From assembly GCF_002385225.1 (NCBI RefSeq), contig NZ_DGDC01000029.1, forward strand, positions 1-54,992: a stretch of 54,992 nt of DNA, written 5' to 3'. Every line of letters starts with the position of its first letter. Positions within the stretch are counted from its first letter, which is position 1. The translations under genes and the position numbers were made by a program. The notes under the pieces were generated by a model. It did no database searches and was not told where the DNA came from. It saw only the letters and a program-made list of their open reading frames with translations. Positions 26,172 through 35,579 of the stretch are shown here, piece after piece. This DNA is from Psychrobacter sp. UBA3962. Lineage in GTDB: Bacteria; Pseudomonadota; Gammaproteobacteria; Pseudomonadales; Moraxellaceae.

Positions 26172-26176
26172 CGCTG

Positions 26177-27409
26177 ATGAAATTCTTACATAATATGTTT
26201 GACCGCATGGAGCCTAACTTTACCAAAGGCGGCAAATACGAAAAATACTACGCTGTGTTCGAAATGTTCGATACATTCTTACGTCAGCCTGGTACCACCA
26301 CTCACTCAGCGTCTCACGTTCGTGATGGTATTGACTTAAAACGCATCATGATTATGGTGTGGCTATGTACCTTCCCTGCGATGTTCTGGGGGATGTACAA
26401 CGTGGGTTTCCAAGCCTTAACTGCCATTCAACAATTGGGTCTTGAGCCTGAAGGCTGGCGTACGGCGATTACCAATATGGTAGGCTACGATCCCAATAGC
26501 ATTTGGGCCGCCTTTGTCTATGGGGCCATGCAGTTCTTACCTATCTATATCGTGACTTTCGCGGTAGGTATCGCTTGGGAAATCATTTTCGCAGTAGTGC
26601 GTGGCCACGAAGTGAATGAAGGTTTCTTCGTAACTTCTGTGCTATTCGCTCTGTGTTTACCACCCGACATTCCTTTATGGCAAGTAGCGCTAGGCATCAG
26701 CTTCGGTGTTGTTGTGGCGAAAGAAGTGTTCGGTGGTACTGGTAAAAACTTCTTAAACCCTGCCCTATCCGGTCGTGCGTTCTTATACTTCGCCTACCCA
26801 GCTTATATGTCAGGCGATACCGTTTGGACTGCAGTAGACGGTTTCTCAGGGGCGACTCCTTTAGGTCTAGCGGCCATTGGCGTGACTCCTGATAAGTTTG
26901 TGGATGCTTACGGTTCAGCCATCACTTGGATGGATGCTTTCTTAGGTAATATGCAAGGCAGTATCGGTGAAGTTTCTACCCTAGCTATCTTATTGGGTAT
27001 GGTGGTTCTGATTTGGACTCGTATCGCTTCTTGGCGCATTATCGCCGGTTGTGTGGTAGGTCTAGTCGCCACTTCAATGGTATTTAATGCCATTGGCTCA
27101 GCCGACAACCTAATGATGAGCCTACCTTGGTATTGGCACTTAGTATTGGGTGGCTTTGCTTTTGGTGCGGTATTTATGGCAACAGACCCTGTGTCAGCTG
27201 CTCATACCAATAAAGGCCGCTGGGCTTATGGTATTTTAATTGGTTTCATGACCGTATTAATTCGCGTCATCAACCCCGCCTTCCCAGAAGGTATTATGCT
27301 AGCGATCTTATTTGCTAACTTGTTTGCGCCATTATTTGACTACTTTGTCACTCAAGCAAACATCAAACGTCAAACGGCTCGGAGGATGCGTCATGTCCCA
27401 GCAGACTAA
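26177..27409 (+). CDS. nqrB: Na+-translocating NADH:quinone reductase subunit B
   Basis: Membrane subunit of Na+-NQR that carries a covalently bound FMN and riboflavin and takes part in Na+ movement. The 410-residue protein has about ten membrane helices. The FMN attachment motif DGFSGAT places the modified Thr at residue 227; ApbE, encoded about 4.5 kb downstream, should attach the flavin. GGTGKNFLNPALSGRAFLYFAYP is a conserved NqrB segment. A GGAGG ribosome site lies within the nqrA stop region, and the gene overlaps nqrC by 17 bases. Confidence 0.97.
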   Translation: MKFLHNMFDRMEPNFTKGGKYEKYYAVFEMFDTFLRQPGTTTHSASHVRDGIDLKRIMIMVWLCTFPAMFWGMYNVGFQALTAIQQLGLEPEGWRTAITNMVGYDPNSIWAAFVYGAMQFLPIYIVTFAVGIAWEIIFAVVRGHEVNEGFFVTSVLFALCLPPDIPLWQVALGISFGVVVAKEVFGGTGKNFLNPALSGRAFLYFAYPAYMSGDTVWTAVDGFSGATPLGLAAIGVTPDKFVDAYGSAITWMDAFLGNMQGSIGEVSTLAILLGMVVLIWTRIASWRIIAGCVVGLVATSMVFNAIGSADNLMMSLPWYWHLVLGGFAFGAVFMATDPVSAAHTNKGRWAYGILIGFMTVLIRVINPAFPEGIMLAILFANLFAPLFDYFVTQANIKRQTARRMRHVPAD

Positions 27410-28250
27410 GAAAAGTTCAAACTCAAATATGACCACCATTACGGTGGCGCTGGTCTTATGTTTGGTCTGTTCTGTAATGGTATCCGCCGTTGCAGTAGGC
27501 TTAAAGCCAGCTCAAGTTGAAAACCAACTGCTTGACCGTAACAAAAACATTTTAGTGGCTGCCGGTATGTTTGACCCAGCCAAAGACACCAATGAAGATG
27601 TTGAAAAACGCTTTGCCGATTTCGACGTCAAACTAGTTGATTTAGAAAAAGGTGAGTACGCTACGGAAGCCGACTTATCAAAAGCGGGTATCGCAGACAT
27701 TAATAACTATGATGCCAACCAAGCATCTAAAAACAAAGCTTTGAGCACAGACTTAGGTAATGATGACCCTGCCAGTATTGGCGCGGTCCCTAAATTTGCC
27801 AAAGTTTATGTAAAAAATGATGCCAACGGTAAGCCTGAATTAATGGTACTTCCTGTTCATGGCTACGGCCTGTGGGGTACCATGTATGGCTTCTTAACCC
27901 TAGAGGGTGACTTAAATACTGTTAAAGGTATCAGTTGGTACGATCACAAAGAAACACCAGGTCTAGGCGCTCGTATTGAAGAGCCAAAATGGCGTGCGCA
28001 GTGGGAAGGTATCCATGCGTATGACGAAAATGGTGAGGTGGCTACTGGGGTAACTAAAGCTGGTCAAAGCCGCGAAAACTGGGTCGATGGTATCAGTGGG
28101 GCAACCCTGACCAGTGTTGGTGTTCGCAACCTTATCCAGTTCTGGCTTAGCGAACGTGGATACAAGCCATTCTTAGATAACTTACGTGGTGGCACTCCTG
28201 ATAGCGCAGCTAACGCTCAAACTCAAACCACTACGGGCGAGGAGGCATAA
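27393..28250 (+). CDS. nqrC: Na+-translocating NADH:quinone reductase subunit C
   Basis: Membrane-anchored, mainly periplasmic subunit with the second covalent FMN. The 285-residue protein has one N-terminal membrane helix (about 17-37) and the motif DGISGATLTS with the flavinylated Thr238. The start at 27393 is supported by GGAGG eight or so bases upstream and by the family start; the frame is open from 27312 inside nqrB, but that extension is not family-like. The gene begins before nqrB ends, which suggests translational coupling. Confidence 0.97.
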   Translation: MSQQTKKSSNSNMTTITVALVLCLVCSVMVSAVAVGLKPAQVENQLLDRNKNILVAAGMFDPAKDTNEDVEKRFADFDVKLVDLEKGEYATEADLSKAGIADINNYDANQASKNKALSTDLGNDDPASIGAVPKFAKVYVKNDANGKPELMVLPVHGYGLWGTMYGFLTLEGDLNTVKGISWYDHKETPGLGARIEEPKWRAQWEGIHAYDENGEVATGVTKAGQSRENWVDGISGATLTSVGVRNLIQFWLSERGYKPFLDNLRGGTPDSAANAQTQTTTGEEA

Positions 28251-28251
28251 C

Positions 28252-28926
28252 ATGGCAACAGATACTAAAAAAATCTTAACCACGCCGATTTTTGACAATA
28301 ACCCGATCGCTCTACAGATTTTGGGTATTTGTTCGGCGTTGGCGGTAACAACAAGCGTGCAAAACGCTTTGGTTATGTGTATTGCACTGACCTTAGTAAC
28401 CGCGTTTTCAAGCTTTTTTATCTCAATTATTCGTAATCGTATTCCCTCAAGCATCCGTATTATTGTACAGATGACGGTGATTGCTTCCTTAGTAATCGTG
28501 GTGGATCAGATTCTTAAAGCAGTGGCTTATGACGTTAGTAAATCGCTTTCAGTATTCGTTGGTTTGATTATCACCAACTGTATTGTTATGGGTCGTGCTG
28601 AAGCCTTTGCTATGAGTAACCCACCTGTACCAAGTTTCTTAGATGGTATTGGTAACGGTTTAGGCTACTCAGCGGTTCTACTATTCGTGGCGGTAATCCG
28701 TGAGCTATTGGGTAACGGTAGCATCTTAGGCTTCACCTTATTGAATCCAGTAACCAATGGCGGCTGGTATGTGCCAAATGGCTTATTACTACTGCCCCCA
28801 TCAGCGTTCTTTATTATTGCTCTATTCATTACCGTTATTCGTATCTGGAAGCCAGAGCAAGTAGAAGAAGCTGAATTTGTTATGAAGCCTCAGTCTAAAG
28901 GCATGGCTCATGGAGGAGGTCGCTAA
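28252..28926 (+). CDS. nqrD: Na+-translocating NADH:quinone reductase subunit D
   Basis: Six-helix membrane subunit that pairs with NqrE to form part of the Na+ pathway and shares an iron site with it. The 224-residue protein reads TTPIFDNNPIALQILGICSALAVT at the start and shows the NqrD/RnfE signature NCIVMGRAEAFAM near 125-137, with its conserved Cys. The ATG at 28252 has a GAGGAGG ribosome site and follows the nqrC stop by one base. The last base of its stop codon is the first base of nqrE. Confidence 0.97.
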   Translation: MATDTKKILTTPIFDNNPIALQILGICSALAVTTSVQNALVMCIALTLVTAFSSFFISIIRNRIPSSIRIIVQMTVIASLVIVVDQILKAVAYDVSKSLSVFVGLIITNCIVMGRAEAFAMSNPPVPSFLDGIGNGLGYSAVLLFVAVIRELLGNGSILGFTLLNPVTNGGWYVPNGLLLLPPSAFFIIALFITVIRIWKPEQVEEAEFVMKPQSKGMAHGGGR

Positions 28927-29534
28927 TGGGACATTATGTTAGTTTATTTATAACGTCTGTTTTCATTGAAAACATGGCGCTTGCCTATTTCTTAGGCATG
29001 TGTACCTTCTTGGCCGTGTCGAAAAAAGTATCGACGGCCATCGGCCTTGGTGTGGCGGTAGTTGTGGTGATGAGTATCACCGTGCCACTAAACAACTTAT
29101 TATTCCAATTCATCCTAAAAGATGGTGCCTTGGCTTGGGCCGGTTTCCCAGATATTGATTTGAGCTTCTTAGGCTTACTGAGCTACATCGCCTTGATTGC
29201 GGCAACGGTTCAGATTCTTGAGATGTTCTTAGATAAGTTCGTGCCAGCGCTATATAACGCACTTGGGGTGTTCTTACCGCTAATCACTGTAAACTGTGCC
29301 ATCATGGGTGGTGTACTGTTTATGGTTGAGCGTGACTACAACTTCACTGAGTCATTAACTTATGGTGTGGGTGCTGGTTTTGGTTGGGCCCTTGCCATTG
29401 CGCTACTAGCGGGTATTCGTGAGAAGCTAAAGTATTCAGACGTGCCTGCCCCACTACGTGGCTTAGGTATTACCTTTATTACTGTCGGATTGATGTCGCT
29501 TGGATTTATGTCATTCGGTGGTATGTCAATTTAA
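28926..29534 (+). CDS. nqrE: Na+-translocating NADH:quinone reductase subunit E
   Basis: Six-helix membrane subunit, the inverted-topology partner of NqrD. The 202-residue protein carries ENMALAYFLGMCTFLAVS near its start and LITVNCAIMGGVLF near residue 120, each with the conserved Cys that coordinates the shared iron centre. Its ATG overlaps the nqrD stop by one base (TAATG), with a GGAGG ribosome site in the nqrD end, so the two are translationally coupled. Confidence 0.97.
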   Translation: MGHYVSLFITSVFIENMALAYFLGMCTFLAVSKKVSTAIGLGVAVVVVMSITVPLNNLLFQFILKDGALAWAGFPDIDLSFLGLLSYIALIAATVQILEMFLDKFVPALYNALGVFLPLITVNCAIMGGVLFMVERDYNFTESLTYGVGAGFGWALAIALLAGIREKLKYSDVPAPLRGLGITFITVGLMSLGFMSFGGMSI

Positions 29535-29598
29535 TCGACTTACTAAGCCCTATTAATAGATAACAAGCGATTTGAATATTTAAATAAGGACAAAAATC

Positions 29599-30837
29599 AT
29601 GGAGTTATTTGGTACCGCCATTGGCGGCGTCGCCATGTTTACCCTGATTATCATGAGCTTAGTGGCGATTATTTTGATCGCCCGCTCACGATTGGTCAGC
29701 TCAGGGGATGTCACCATTCGTATTAATGACAATCCTGACAATGACGTGGTAACCCCAGCCGGTGGCAAACTACTACAAACCCTAGCAAGCGAAGGTATCT
29801 TCTTATCTTCAGCTTGTGGTGGCGGTGGCACCTGTGCCCAGTGTCGCTGTAAAGTGATCGAAGGCGGTGGGTCAATCTTACCGACTGAAGAAGGTCATTT
29901 TACCCAGGGTGAAATCCGCGACAACATGCGTTTGGCTTGTCAGGTTGCGGTTAAGCAAGACATGAAAATCGAAATCGATCCTGAGTTCTTCGATGTACAA
30001 AAATGGGAATGTGAAGTTATCTCAAACGATAACGTGGCCACTTTCATTAAAGAGTTGGTATTGAAGATTCCCGATGGTGAAGAAGTGAACTTCCGTGCCG
30101 GGGGTTATGTACAGATTGAAGCGCCACCGCATGAAGTACACTACAAAGACTTCGATATTGCTGAAGAATATCGTGGTGACTGGGAACAGTTCGGCATGTT
30201 TGACTACGTGTCAAAAGTAGACGAAGAAGTGATTCGTGCTTACTCAATGGCCAACTATCCTGATGAGAAAGGCATCATCAAGTTTAACATTCGTATCGCA
30301 AGCCCTCCACCTCGTGGTCCTAAAGGGATTCCACCAGGTAAGATGTCATCGTATGTGTTTAGCTTGAAGCCAGGTGATAAAGTAACCGTATCCGGTCCCT
30401 ATGGTGAGTTCTTCGCCAAAGACACCAAAGCGGAAATGGTCTTCATCGGGGGTGGTGCCGGTATGGCGCCGATGCGCTCTCACATCTTCGATCAGCTTAA
30501 GCGTCTACACTCAGATCGTAAAATCAGCTTCTGGTATGGTGCGCGCTCAGTTCGTGAAATGTTCTACGTTGAAGATTATGACATGCTACAAGATCAGTTC
30601 GATAACTTCGAATGGCACGTAGCCTTATCTGATCCACAGCCGGAAGACAACTGGGACGGTTACACTGGATTCATTCATAACGTATTGTATGAAGAGTATC
30701 TAAAAGACCATCCAAACCCAGAAGACTGTGAGTACTACATGTGTGGGCCTCCTGTCATGAACGCAGCGGTTATCGATATGCTTCATAACCTAGGCGTTGA
30801 AGATGAAAACATCTTATTAGATGACTTCGGTGGTTAA
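29599..30837 (+). CDS. nqrF: Na+-translocating NADH:quinone reductase subunit F
   Basis: The NADH-oxidising entry subunit, anchored by one N-terminal helix (about 8-28). The 412-residue protein has a ferredoxin-like domain with [2Fe-2S] ligands Cys73, Cys79, Cys82 and Cys114, an FAD-binding domain with RAYSMANYP, and an NADH-binding domain with GGGAGMAPMRS and, near the end, YYMCGPPVMNAAV. An AAGGA ribosome site precedes the ATG. It closes the operon, 64 bases after nqrE, and a terminator follows. Confidence 0.97.
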   Translation: MELFGTAIGGVAMFTLIIMSLVAIILIARSRLVSSGDVTIRINDNPDNDVVTPAGGKLLQTLASEGIFLSSACGGGGTCAQCRCKVIEGGGSILPTEEGHFTQGEIRDNMRLACQVAVKQDMKIEIDPEFFDVQKWECEVISNDNVATFIKELVLKIPDGEEVNFRAGGYVQIEAPPHEVHYKDFDIAEEYRGDWEQFGMFDYVSKVDEEVIRAYSMANYPDEKGIIKFNIRIASPPPRGPKGIPPGKMSSYVFSLKPGDKVTVSGPYGEFFAKDTKAEMVFIGGGAGMAPMRSHIFDQLKRLHSDRKISFWYGARSVREMFYVEDYDMLQDQFDNFEWHVALSDPQPEDNWDGYTGFIHNVLYEEYLKDHPNPEDCEYYMCGPPVMNAAVIDMLHNLGVEDENILLDDFGG

Positions 30838-30890
30838 TAGCTACTCTCAATAGCTGAAGTAAAAAATATACCCTAAATATGTGATAAATT

Positions 30891-30917
30891 AAGAGCCTCA
30901 ACTGAGGCTCTTTTTTT
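30891..30917 (+). terminator. Rho-independent terminator of the nqr operon
   Basis: Arms AAGAGCCTC and GAGGCTCTT pair perfectly around a four-base loop and are followed by T residues, 54 bases after the nqrF stop. Confidence 0.93.
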
Positions 30918-30990
30918 ATGGCTATTTGCTATAAAAAACAGCCCTCAACCCCTACTCCCCCCTTACCCCATAATATAAGAAAGGATGCTT

Positions 30991-31809
30991 ATGAAAACCA
31001 ACTTTAAAACTTTAACCATTTGGATAACCGGGGCCTCCAGTGGACTTGGTGAAGCCTTGGCTTTGCAGTTTGCCAAGCAAGGGGCCACTTTAATATTAAG
31101 TGGCAGAAATCGTGATAAGTTAGAAGCGGTCAAATCTCAGTGCAAAAACAGCCACACCCATGTCATTGTCGACTTTGATATCTTAGATGAGCAGCAAACC
31201 AAAGAGGCTTATTTATTGGCCAAATCACAATTAGCTGCACAAGGGCAAGCTGTCAAAATTGATTGGCTGATTAACAATGCTGGTGTCAGTCAGCGCTCAT
31301 TAATCATGGACACCACAGAAGAGGTCGAGCGTAAATTAATGGAAATTGATTACTTTGCTCAGACTCGGCTGACCCGATTGGTATTACCCGATATGATCGC
31401 CAAAGGTGGCGGTAAAATTGTGATGGTCTCCAGTGTGGCCGGTCTGCTGGGCACTCAGTATCGCGGGGCTTATGGGGCAGCCAAAGCGGCCATTCACATG
31501 TGGGCCAATAGTTTGCGTGCAGAGCTCAGTGATAAACAGATTACTGTGGCCACCATCTTTCCAGGCTTTATCCAAACTCAGGTATCAATTAATGCGCTTA
31601 CTGGGGATGGCAGTACTCAAGGCACCATGGATGAGGCCACCGATAAAGGACTCACCGCCAAAGCTTTTGCCAAGCAGACTGTAAAAGCCCTTGCTGGCGG
31701 TGAAGAGTACATTATCGTCGCAGGACAAAAAGAAAAACTGGCCACCTTGATGAATCGCCTCTCACCCTCTAAGCTTTATAAAATCATTCGCGGCGTGAAA
31801 GTAACCTAA
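30991..31809 (+). CDS. Short-chain dehydrogenase/reductase
   Basis: A 272-residue classical SDR oxidoreductase. It shows the cofactor motif TGASSGLG near the start, NNAGVS in the middle, the catalytic Ser in VSSVAG and the YxxxK pair in AYGAAKAA. A C-terminal segment with Arg and Lys follows the core. The frame is open from an ATG at 30985, but the ribosome site AAAGG abuts that codon, so the ATG at 30991 is preferred. It sits between nqrF and apbE, two genes that are usually adjacent, but has no evident role in the pump. The substrate is unknown. Confidence 0.87.
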   Translation: MKTNFKTLTIWITGASSGLGEALALQFAKQGATLILSGRNRDKLEAVKSQCKNSHTHVIVDFDILDEQQTKEAYLLAKSQLAAQGQAVKIDWLINNAGVSQRSLIMDTTEEVERKLMEIDYFAQTRLTRLVLPDMIAKGGGKIVMVSSVAGLLGTQYRGAYGAAKAAIHMWANSLRAELSDKQITVATIFPGFIQTQVSINALTGDGSTQGTMDEATDKGLTAKAFAKQTVKALAGGEEYIIVAGQKEKLATLMNRLSPSKLYKIIRGVKVT

Positions 31810-31918
31810 TAAAGCCCCACAAAAATGGCAATAATGGCGTTAAAATAGCGCCTCTACTCGCTGATATAGATTTTAATTTATATCAGCCTCTCTTTCTTTT
31901 TTTAATAAAACGACTCTT

Positions 31919-33088
31919 ATGACTTACCTATCTGCTACCAATAACTCTCCTATCCCCTCTCGCCACGGCCTCACAACCAAACTGTTGCTTACTGGGGCAA
32001 TAACCAGCTCATTGCTGCTTAGTGGTTGCCAACAGTCGCCAACTTATGACTACATACAAGGCGAAACCATGGGGACCAGCTACCACATTAGCTTTCAAAA
32101 GCCCAAGGATGTTGATGAGGAAGCCATCAAACAGGCGATAGATAAGCGTCTACAACAGATTAATATCAGTATGTCGACTTATATGGAAGACTCAACTATT
32201 TCCAAATTTAATCGATTAAAGGCAGGTGAGTCGATCCAAGTCGATCCTGATTTTATTCAGGTTCTACAAGATTCTAAGCAAGTTTATCAGCAGTCAGCTG
32301 GGGCATTTGACCCCACAGTAATGCCGCTCATTAACCTCTGGGGCTTTGGCAGTGTGATGACGGCTGAAAGATTACAAAACCCACCTAGCCCGGATGAGAT
32401 ACAAGCCGCTAAATCGCTTTTAGACTTTGAAGGTATTAACCTTTCGGGCACTACCTTGACCAAAGATAAAGACAATGTCGAGCTGGATTTCTCTGCTGTG
32501 GCCAAAGGCTATGGGGTAGATGTCATTGCTGAAGTACTGCATAAAGACTATAAGATTAATAATTATATGGTGGAAATTGGCGGTGAAGTTTCAACTTCAG
32601 GGGTCAATCAAAAAGCCCAGCCTTGGCAAATAGCCATTGATGCGCCAGTTATTGATAGTACGGTAACTGAGCGTTTAACCTTGGCCGCCATTCGTCAGCC
32701 CAGATCCCCCAATAAGCTACGTTTGGCCACTTCTGGTAATTATCGCAACTCTATCATCTTCAATGGTCGCCGTTATAGCCACACCATAGATCCGACCACA
32801 GGCCAACCTATCGCAGGTGGCGCTCCTTCTGTGACCGTAGTTGCTGACTCGGTGTCTTTGGCGGACGCTTGGGCCACCGCTTTGACCGCCATGACTTATG
32901 AGCAAGCGCTAGCCACTGCTACTGATAAAAATCTAGCGGTATTATTCGTAATCCCTAAAGATGGCAAAATTCATGATGAGGTCCCCTCTGTAAAAGATTT
33001 GGCTCGTCACAAAGCAGACCCTCTAGCTTATTGGCAAATAGTTGAGACGCCAGCAATGAAAGCTTTAAGAGCCGGTAACACCCAATAA
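31919..33088 (+). CDS. apbE: FAD:protein FMN transferase ApbE, lipoprotein
   Basis: Attaches FMN from FAD to Thr residues of NqrB and NqrC, in the periplasm. The 389-residue protein has an unusually long polar N-terminus, then a hydrophobic signal ending LLLSGC (Cys37), a lipobox that anchors it to a membrane. The catalytic fold shows MGTSYHISF near residue 53, VEIGGEVSTSG in the middle, HTIDPTTGQP and a Ser-Val-Ser-Leu-Ala-Asp-Ala-Trp-Ala segment with metal-binding Asp. The gene is expected beside nqr; here it is separated by one SDR gene and the operon terminator. No strong ribosome site is seen. Confidence 0.95.
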   Translation: MTYLSATNNSPIPSRHGLTTKLLLTGAITSSLLLSGCQQSPTYDYIQGETMGTSYHISFQKPKDVDEEAIKQAIDKRLQQINISMSTYMEDSTISKFNRLKAGESIQVDPDFIQVLQDSKQVYQQSAGAFDPTVMPLINLWGFGSVMTAERLQNPPSPDEIQAAKSLLDFEGINLSGTTLTKDKDNVELDFSAVAKGYGVDVIAEVLHKDYKINNYMVEIGGEVSTSGVNQKAQPWQIAIDAPVIDSTVTERLTLAAIRQPRSPNKLRLATSGNYRNSIIFNGRRYSHTIDPTTGQPIAGGAPSVTVVADSVSLADAWATALTAMTYEQALATATDKNLAVLFVIPKDGKIHDEVPSVKDLARHKADPLAYWQIVETPAMKALRAGNTQ

Positions 33089-33395
33089 CAAGGGTTTTTA
33101 CTTCTTTTATCTAAACTGTTATTAAATTTAACGGCTAATATAAATGTGGGGCTTTATTTATTAATAAAGCTCCATTTTTATTAAGTTTTAGTTAATCATA
33201 TACAAAAAGTTTAATTTTAAATAATCATTTATTTTTCAATAGTTTACACCTTGAAAATAGCAAGAAAACTGACACTCTTCAATCTAATTTGACCAGTCAT
33301 TTTAGAACCTGTCTTACCCCGTCTGAGTTGGTTACAATAGGTAGATTAATTTTTAGTAAGTAGCAACGTGTTTTAACACTAAGGATCGATCGGCA
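33089..33395. other. Intergenic region, apbE to nhaD
   Basis: The 307 bases are AT-rich and hold the apbE terminator near 33147-33180 and presumably the nhaD promoter. I see no gene. The nhaD start at 33396 has an AAGGATCG-type ribosome site. Confidence 0.45.
33147..33180 (+). terminator. Rho-independent terminator of apbE
   Basis: Arms GGGGCTTTATT (33148-33158) and AATAAAGCTCC (33163-33173) pair with one G-U and are followed by ATTTTTA, about 60 bases past the apbE stop. Confidence 0.8.
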
Positions 33396-34904
33396 ATGAT
33401 TTACTCATTGATGGCGTTAGTCTTTGTTATAGGTTATTTAGCGATTGCTCTAGAGCACAACATTCATGTTGATAAAGCAGCTTCTGCCCTGCTTACCGCG
33501 ATTTTAGTCTGGACCCTTTTGGTTTTCGGGGCAGACACTCTTCTAGTAGAACAGCTGGCCAACTCTGAGAATTTAGGGGTAAGCCAGTTTCTCAATTCCG
33601 AACTGCGACATCATCTCGCTGAAATAGCTGAAATTCTATTCTTCCTAATGGGCGCAATGGTTATCGTAGAGCTGATTGACGCTCACGATGGCTTTTATGC
33701 CATTACTAGCCGAATTAAGACCACAAGCGCAGTGACTCTGCTGTGGACCATCGGCATCTTAACCTTCTTTTTCTCAGCCTTGCTTGATAACTTAACCACC
33801 ACCATCGTAATGGTGTCTTTGTTACGTAAGTTGGTGGCAGATAAAGAGATGCGCTGGTGGTATGTGGGCATGGTCGTTATCTGTGCCAATGCCGGGGGCG
33901 CTTGGTCACCCATTGGAGACGTGACCACCACCATGCTATGGATTGGCAACCAAGTTACTGCCAGCAATATTATTGTTGACTTAATTGTGCCAAGCTTAAT
34001 TGCTGCTGCGGTACCTTTAGCGGTATTAAGTTTCTTCTTTAAGGGCAAAGAAGTGTTTCGTCCTAAGGATCCAAAACCCGTGGTACAGGCCTCAAGCAGT
34101 AACTATTTAGGTCCTGTGGCTGACAGTGACGATACGCTAAATGCTCAGGCAATGTATATGGAGTCCGTGCCGACCACCTCTCCAGAGAGCTTACCTAAAG
34201 GTCAAATTGCGGCCATTGCCCAAAGCTCCATTACCAATAAAATGCGTGTTAGTGTCTTGGTGCTTGGGTTATCTGCTTTAGCCTTTGTGCCTATTTTTAA
34301 GACCATTACTCAGTTGCCTCCCTATATGGGCATTCTATTTGGCTTAGGGATTTTGTGGGTCTATACTGAAATTATGCACCGTCACCATGACTGGTATGTC
34401 AAAGAGCATATGACAGTGGTCGGGGTACTGACCCGGGTAGATATCCCCAGTATTTTATTCTTCTTAGGGATTTTGTTGGCGGTGGCAGGTCTGGCAACAG
34501 CAGGGCACCTAACTGATGTGGCCTTATGGTTAGACACTACCTTTGGCAACCTTTATGTCATCAACGTAATGATTGGCTTGCTGTCCTCTTTAGTAGATAA
34601 CGTGCCCTTAGTGGCGGGTGCCATGAAAATGTATCCGCTATTAACAGACGCCTCATTGGTAGGTCTCTCAGGTGATCAGCTTGCGCGTCAAAGCCAATTC
34701 TTACAAGATGGCGCCTTCTGGCACTTCTTAGCATACTGTGCGGGTACTGGCGGTAGCTGCTTAATTATCGGCTCAGCCGCTGGTGTAGCAGCTATGGGTA
34801 TGGAGAAACTGCCATTTGTTTGGTATTTAAAACGCATTAGTGGGTTGGCCTTAATCGGTTACTTGGCTGGTGCGGCCACTTATATTGCTATTCATGTGAT
34901 GTAG
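33396..34904 (+). CDS. nhaD: Na+/H+ antiporter NhaD
   Basis: Inner-membrane antiporter of the ion-transporter superfamily that exchanges Na+ (and Li+) for H+ to manage internal pH and salt. The 502-residue protein has about twelve helices. It reads ALEHNIHVDKAASALL at the start, has the loop LLDNLTTTIVM near residue 135 and NAGGAWSPIGDVTTTMLW near residue 167, both typical of NhaD, and repeats a similar DNVPLVAGAM element near residue 408. A long charged loop lies at about 218-280. Its place between apbE and nqrM ties it to the sodium economy of the pump. Confidence 0.9.
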   Translation: MIYSLMALVFVIGYLAIALEHNIHVDKAASALLTAILVWTLLVFGADTLLVEQLANSENLGVSQFLNSELRHHLAEIAEILFFLMGAMVIVELIDAHDGFYAITSRIKTTSAVTLLWTIGILTFFFSALLDNLTTTIVMVSLLRKLVADKEMRWWYVGMVVICANAGGAWSPIGDVTTTMLWIGNQVTASNIIVDLIVPSLIAAAVPLAVLSFFFKGKEVFRPKDPKPVVQASSSNYLGPVADSDDTLNAQAMYMESVPTTSPESLPKGQIAAIAQSSITNKMRVSVLVLGLSALAFVPIFKTITQLPPYMGILFGLGILWVYTEIMHRHHDWYVKEHMTVVGVLTRVDIPSILFFLGILLAVAGLATAGHLTDVALWLDTTFGNLYVINVMIGLLSSLVDNVPLVAGAMKMYPLLTDASLVGLSGDQLARQSQFLQDGAFWHFLAYCAGTGGSCLIIGSAAGVAAMGMEKLPFVWYLKRISGLALIGYLAGAATYIAIHVM

Positions 34905-34928
34905 TTGATAATTGAAAGCCGGAAATAC

Positions 34929-34962
34929 TAAAAGGGCAGCCGTTCGCGGTTGCCCTTTTTTA
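34929..34962 (+). terminator. Rho-independent terminator of nhaD
   Basis: Arms AAAAGGGCAGCCG and CGGTTGCCCTTTT pair with one G-U around a TTCG tetraloop and end in a T run, 25 bases after the nhaD stop. Confidence 0.93.
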
Positions 34963-35114
34963 CAGCATTAATACCTCGTGCACCCGCCTATTGATAGCAA
35001 ATATGGTAGAATAGGTATCAAAAGTTCGATTACAAATTCAGCTTGTGGTTAGATGAAGATGGGGTAAAACTATCTGTTTTAGAACACAAGCTTCAAAACC
35101 TAAGTGAGGTTATT

Positions 35115-35363
35115 ATGCTCGCTCAATTGCTTCCTATGTTGCTTATTACCTTTGGAGTCTTCGTCCTATTCTTCTTGATGATGGGTATCGGCTATATGGT
35201 AAAAAAAGAACCGTTACGTGGCTCATGCGGCCGTGTGGCCAACTTGATGGGCGATGAAACCTGCCAGTTTTGTGGCAATGACCCCAACTTGTGTGAACAA
35301 ATCAATGATGAAAAAGCGTTTGATCGTAAGAAAGCCGCTGATTTAGGGAAATCTGCTTTATAA
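35115..35363 (+). CDS. nqrM: Na+-NQR maturation protein NqrM
   Basis: A small membrane protein needed to assemble Na+-NQR, thought to deliver iron to the NqrD/NqrE site. From the chosen start it has 82 residues: one hydrophobic helix (about 8-28), then a Cys-rich tail with Cys38, Cys50, Cys53 and Cys60 in the pattern SCG, then CQFC, then a final Cys. This is the arrangement seen in NqrM. The frame is open from 35043, but the ATG at 35115 has GAGGT eight bases upstream and gives the family's length and start. Confidence 0.9.
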   Translation: MLAQLLPMLLITFGVFVLFFLMMGIGYMVKKEPLRGSCGRVANLMGDETCQFCGNDPNLCEQINDEKAFDRKKAADLGKSAL

Positions 35364-35505
35364 ACTACTGTGCTGTTTTTTAGCCGGTCATTTATATTCA
35401 AAAAACCCCAAGTCCGCTGTATCAAACCAATCATTGATCCTAAAAAAAGAGGTTATATTAAATTCTGTTTCTTATTTAGGCTCTCTGATACATTTCTGTT
35501 ATAGT

Positions 35506-35534
35506 AAAACCATCGCTTAGGCGGTGGTTTTTTT
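35506..35534 (+). terminator. Terminator-like hairpin after nqrM
   Basis: Arms ACCATCGC and GCGGTGGT pair with one G-U around TTAG, with A and T runs on either side. It lies 140 bases after nqrM and just before the MFS gene. Confidence 0.8.
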
Positions 35535-35579
35535 ATTTGAATCTACTTCTCCCTTTTTATTATGGTTAAGTCCTTTAGT

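Noticed and set aside
27312..27392. N-terminal extension of nqrC within nqrB
   Set aside because: It lies in a different frame of nqrB and a strong GGAGG site supports the start at 27393.
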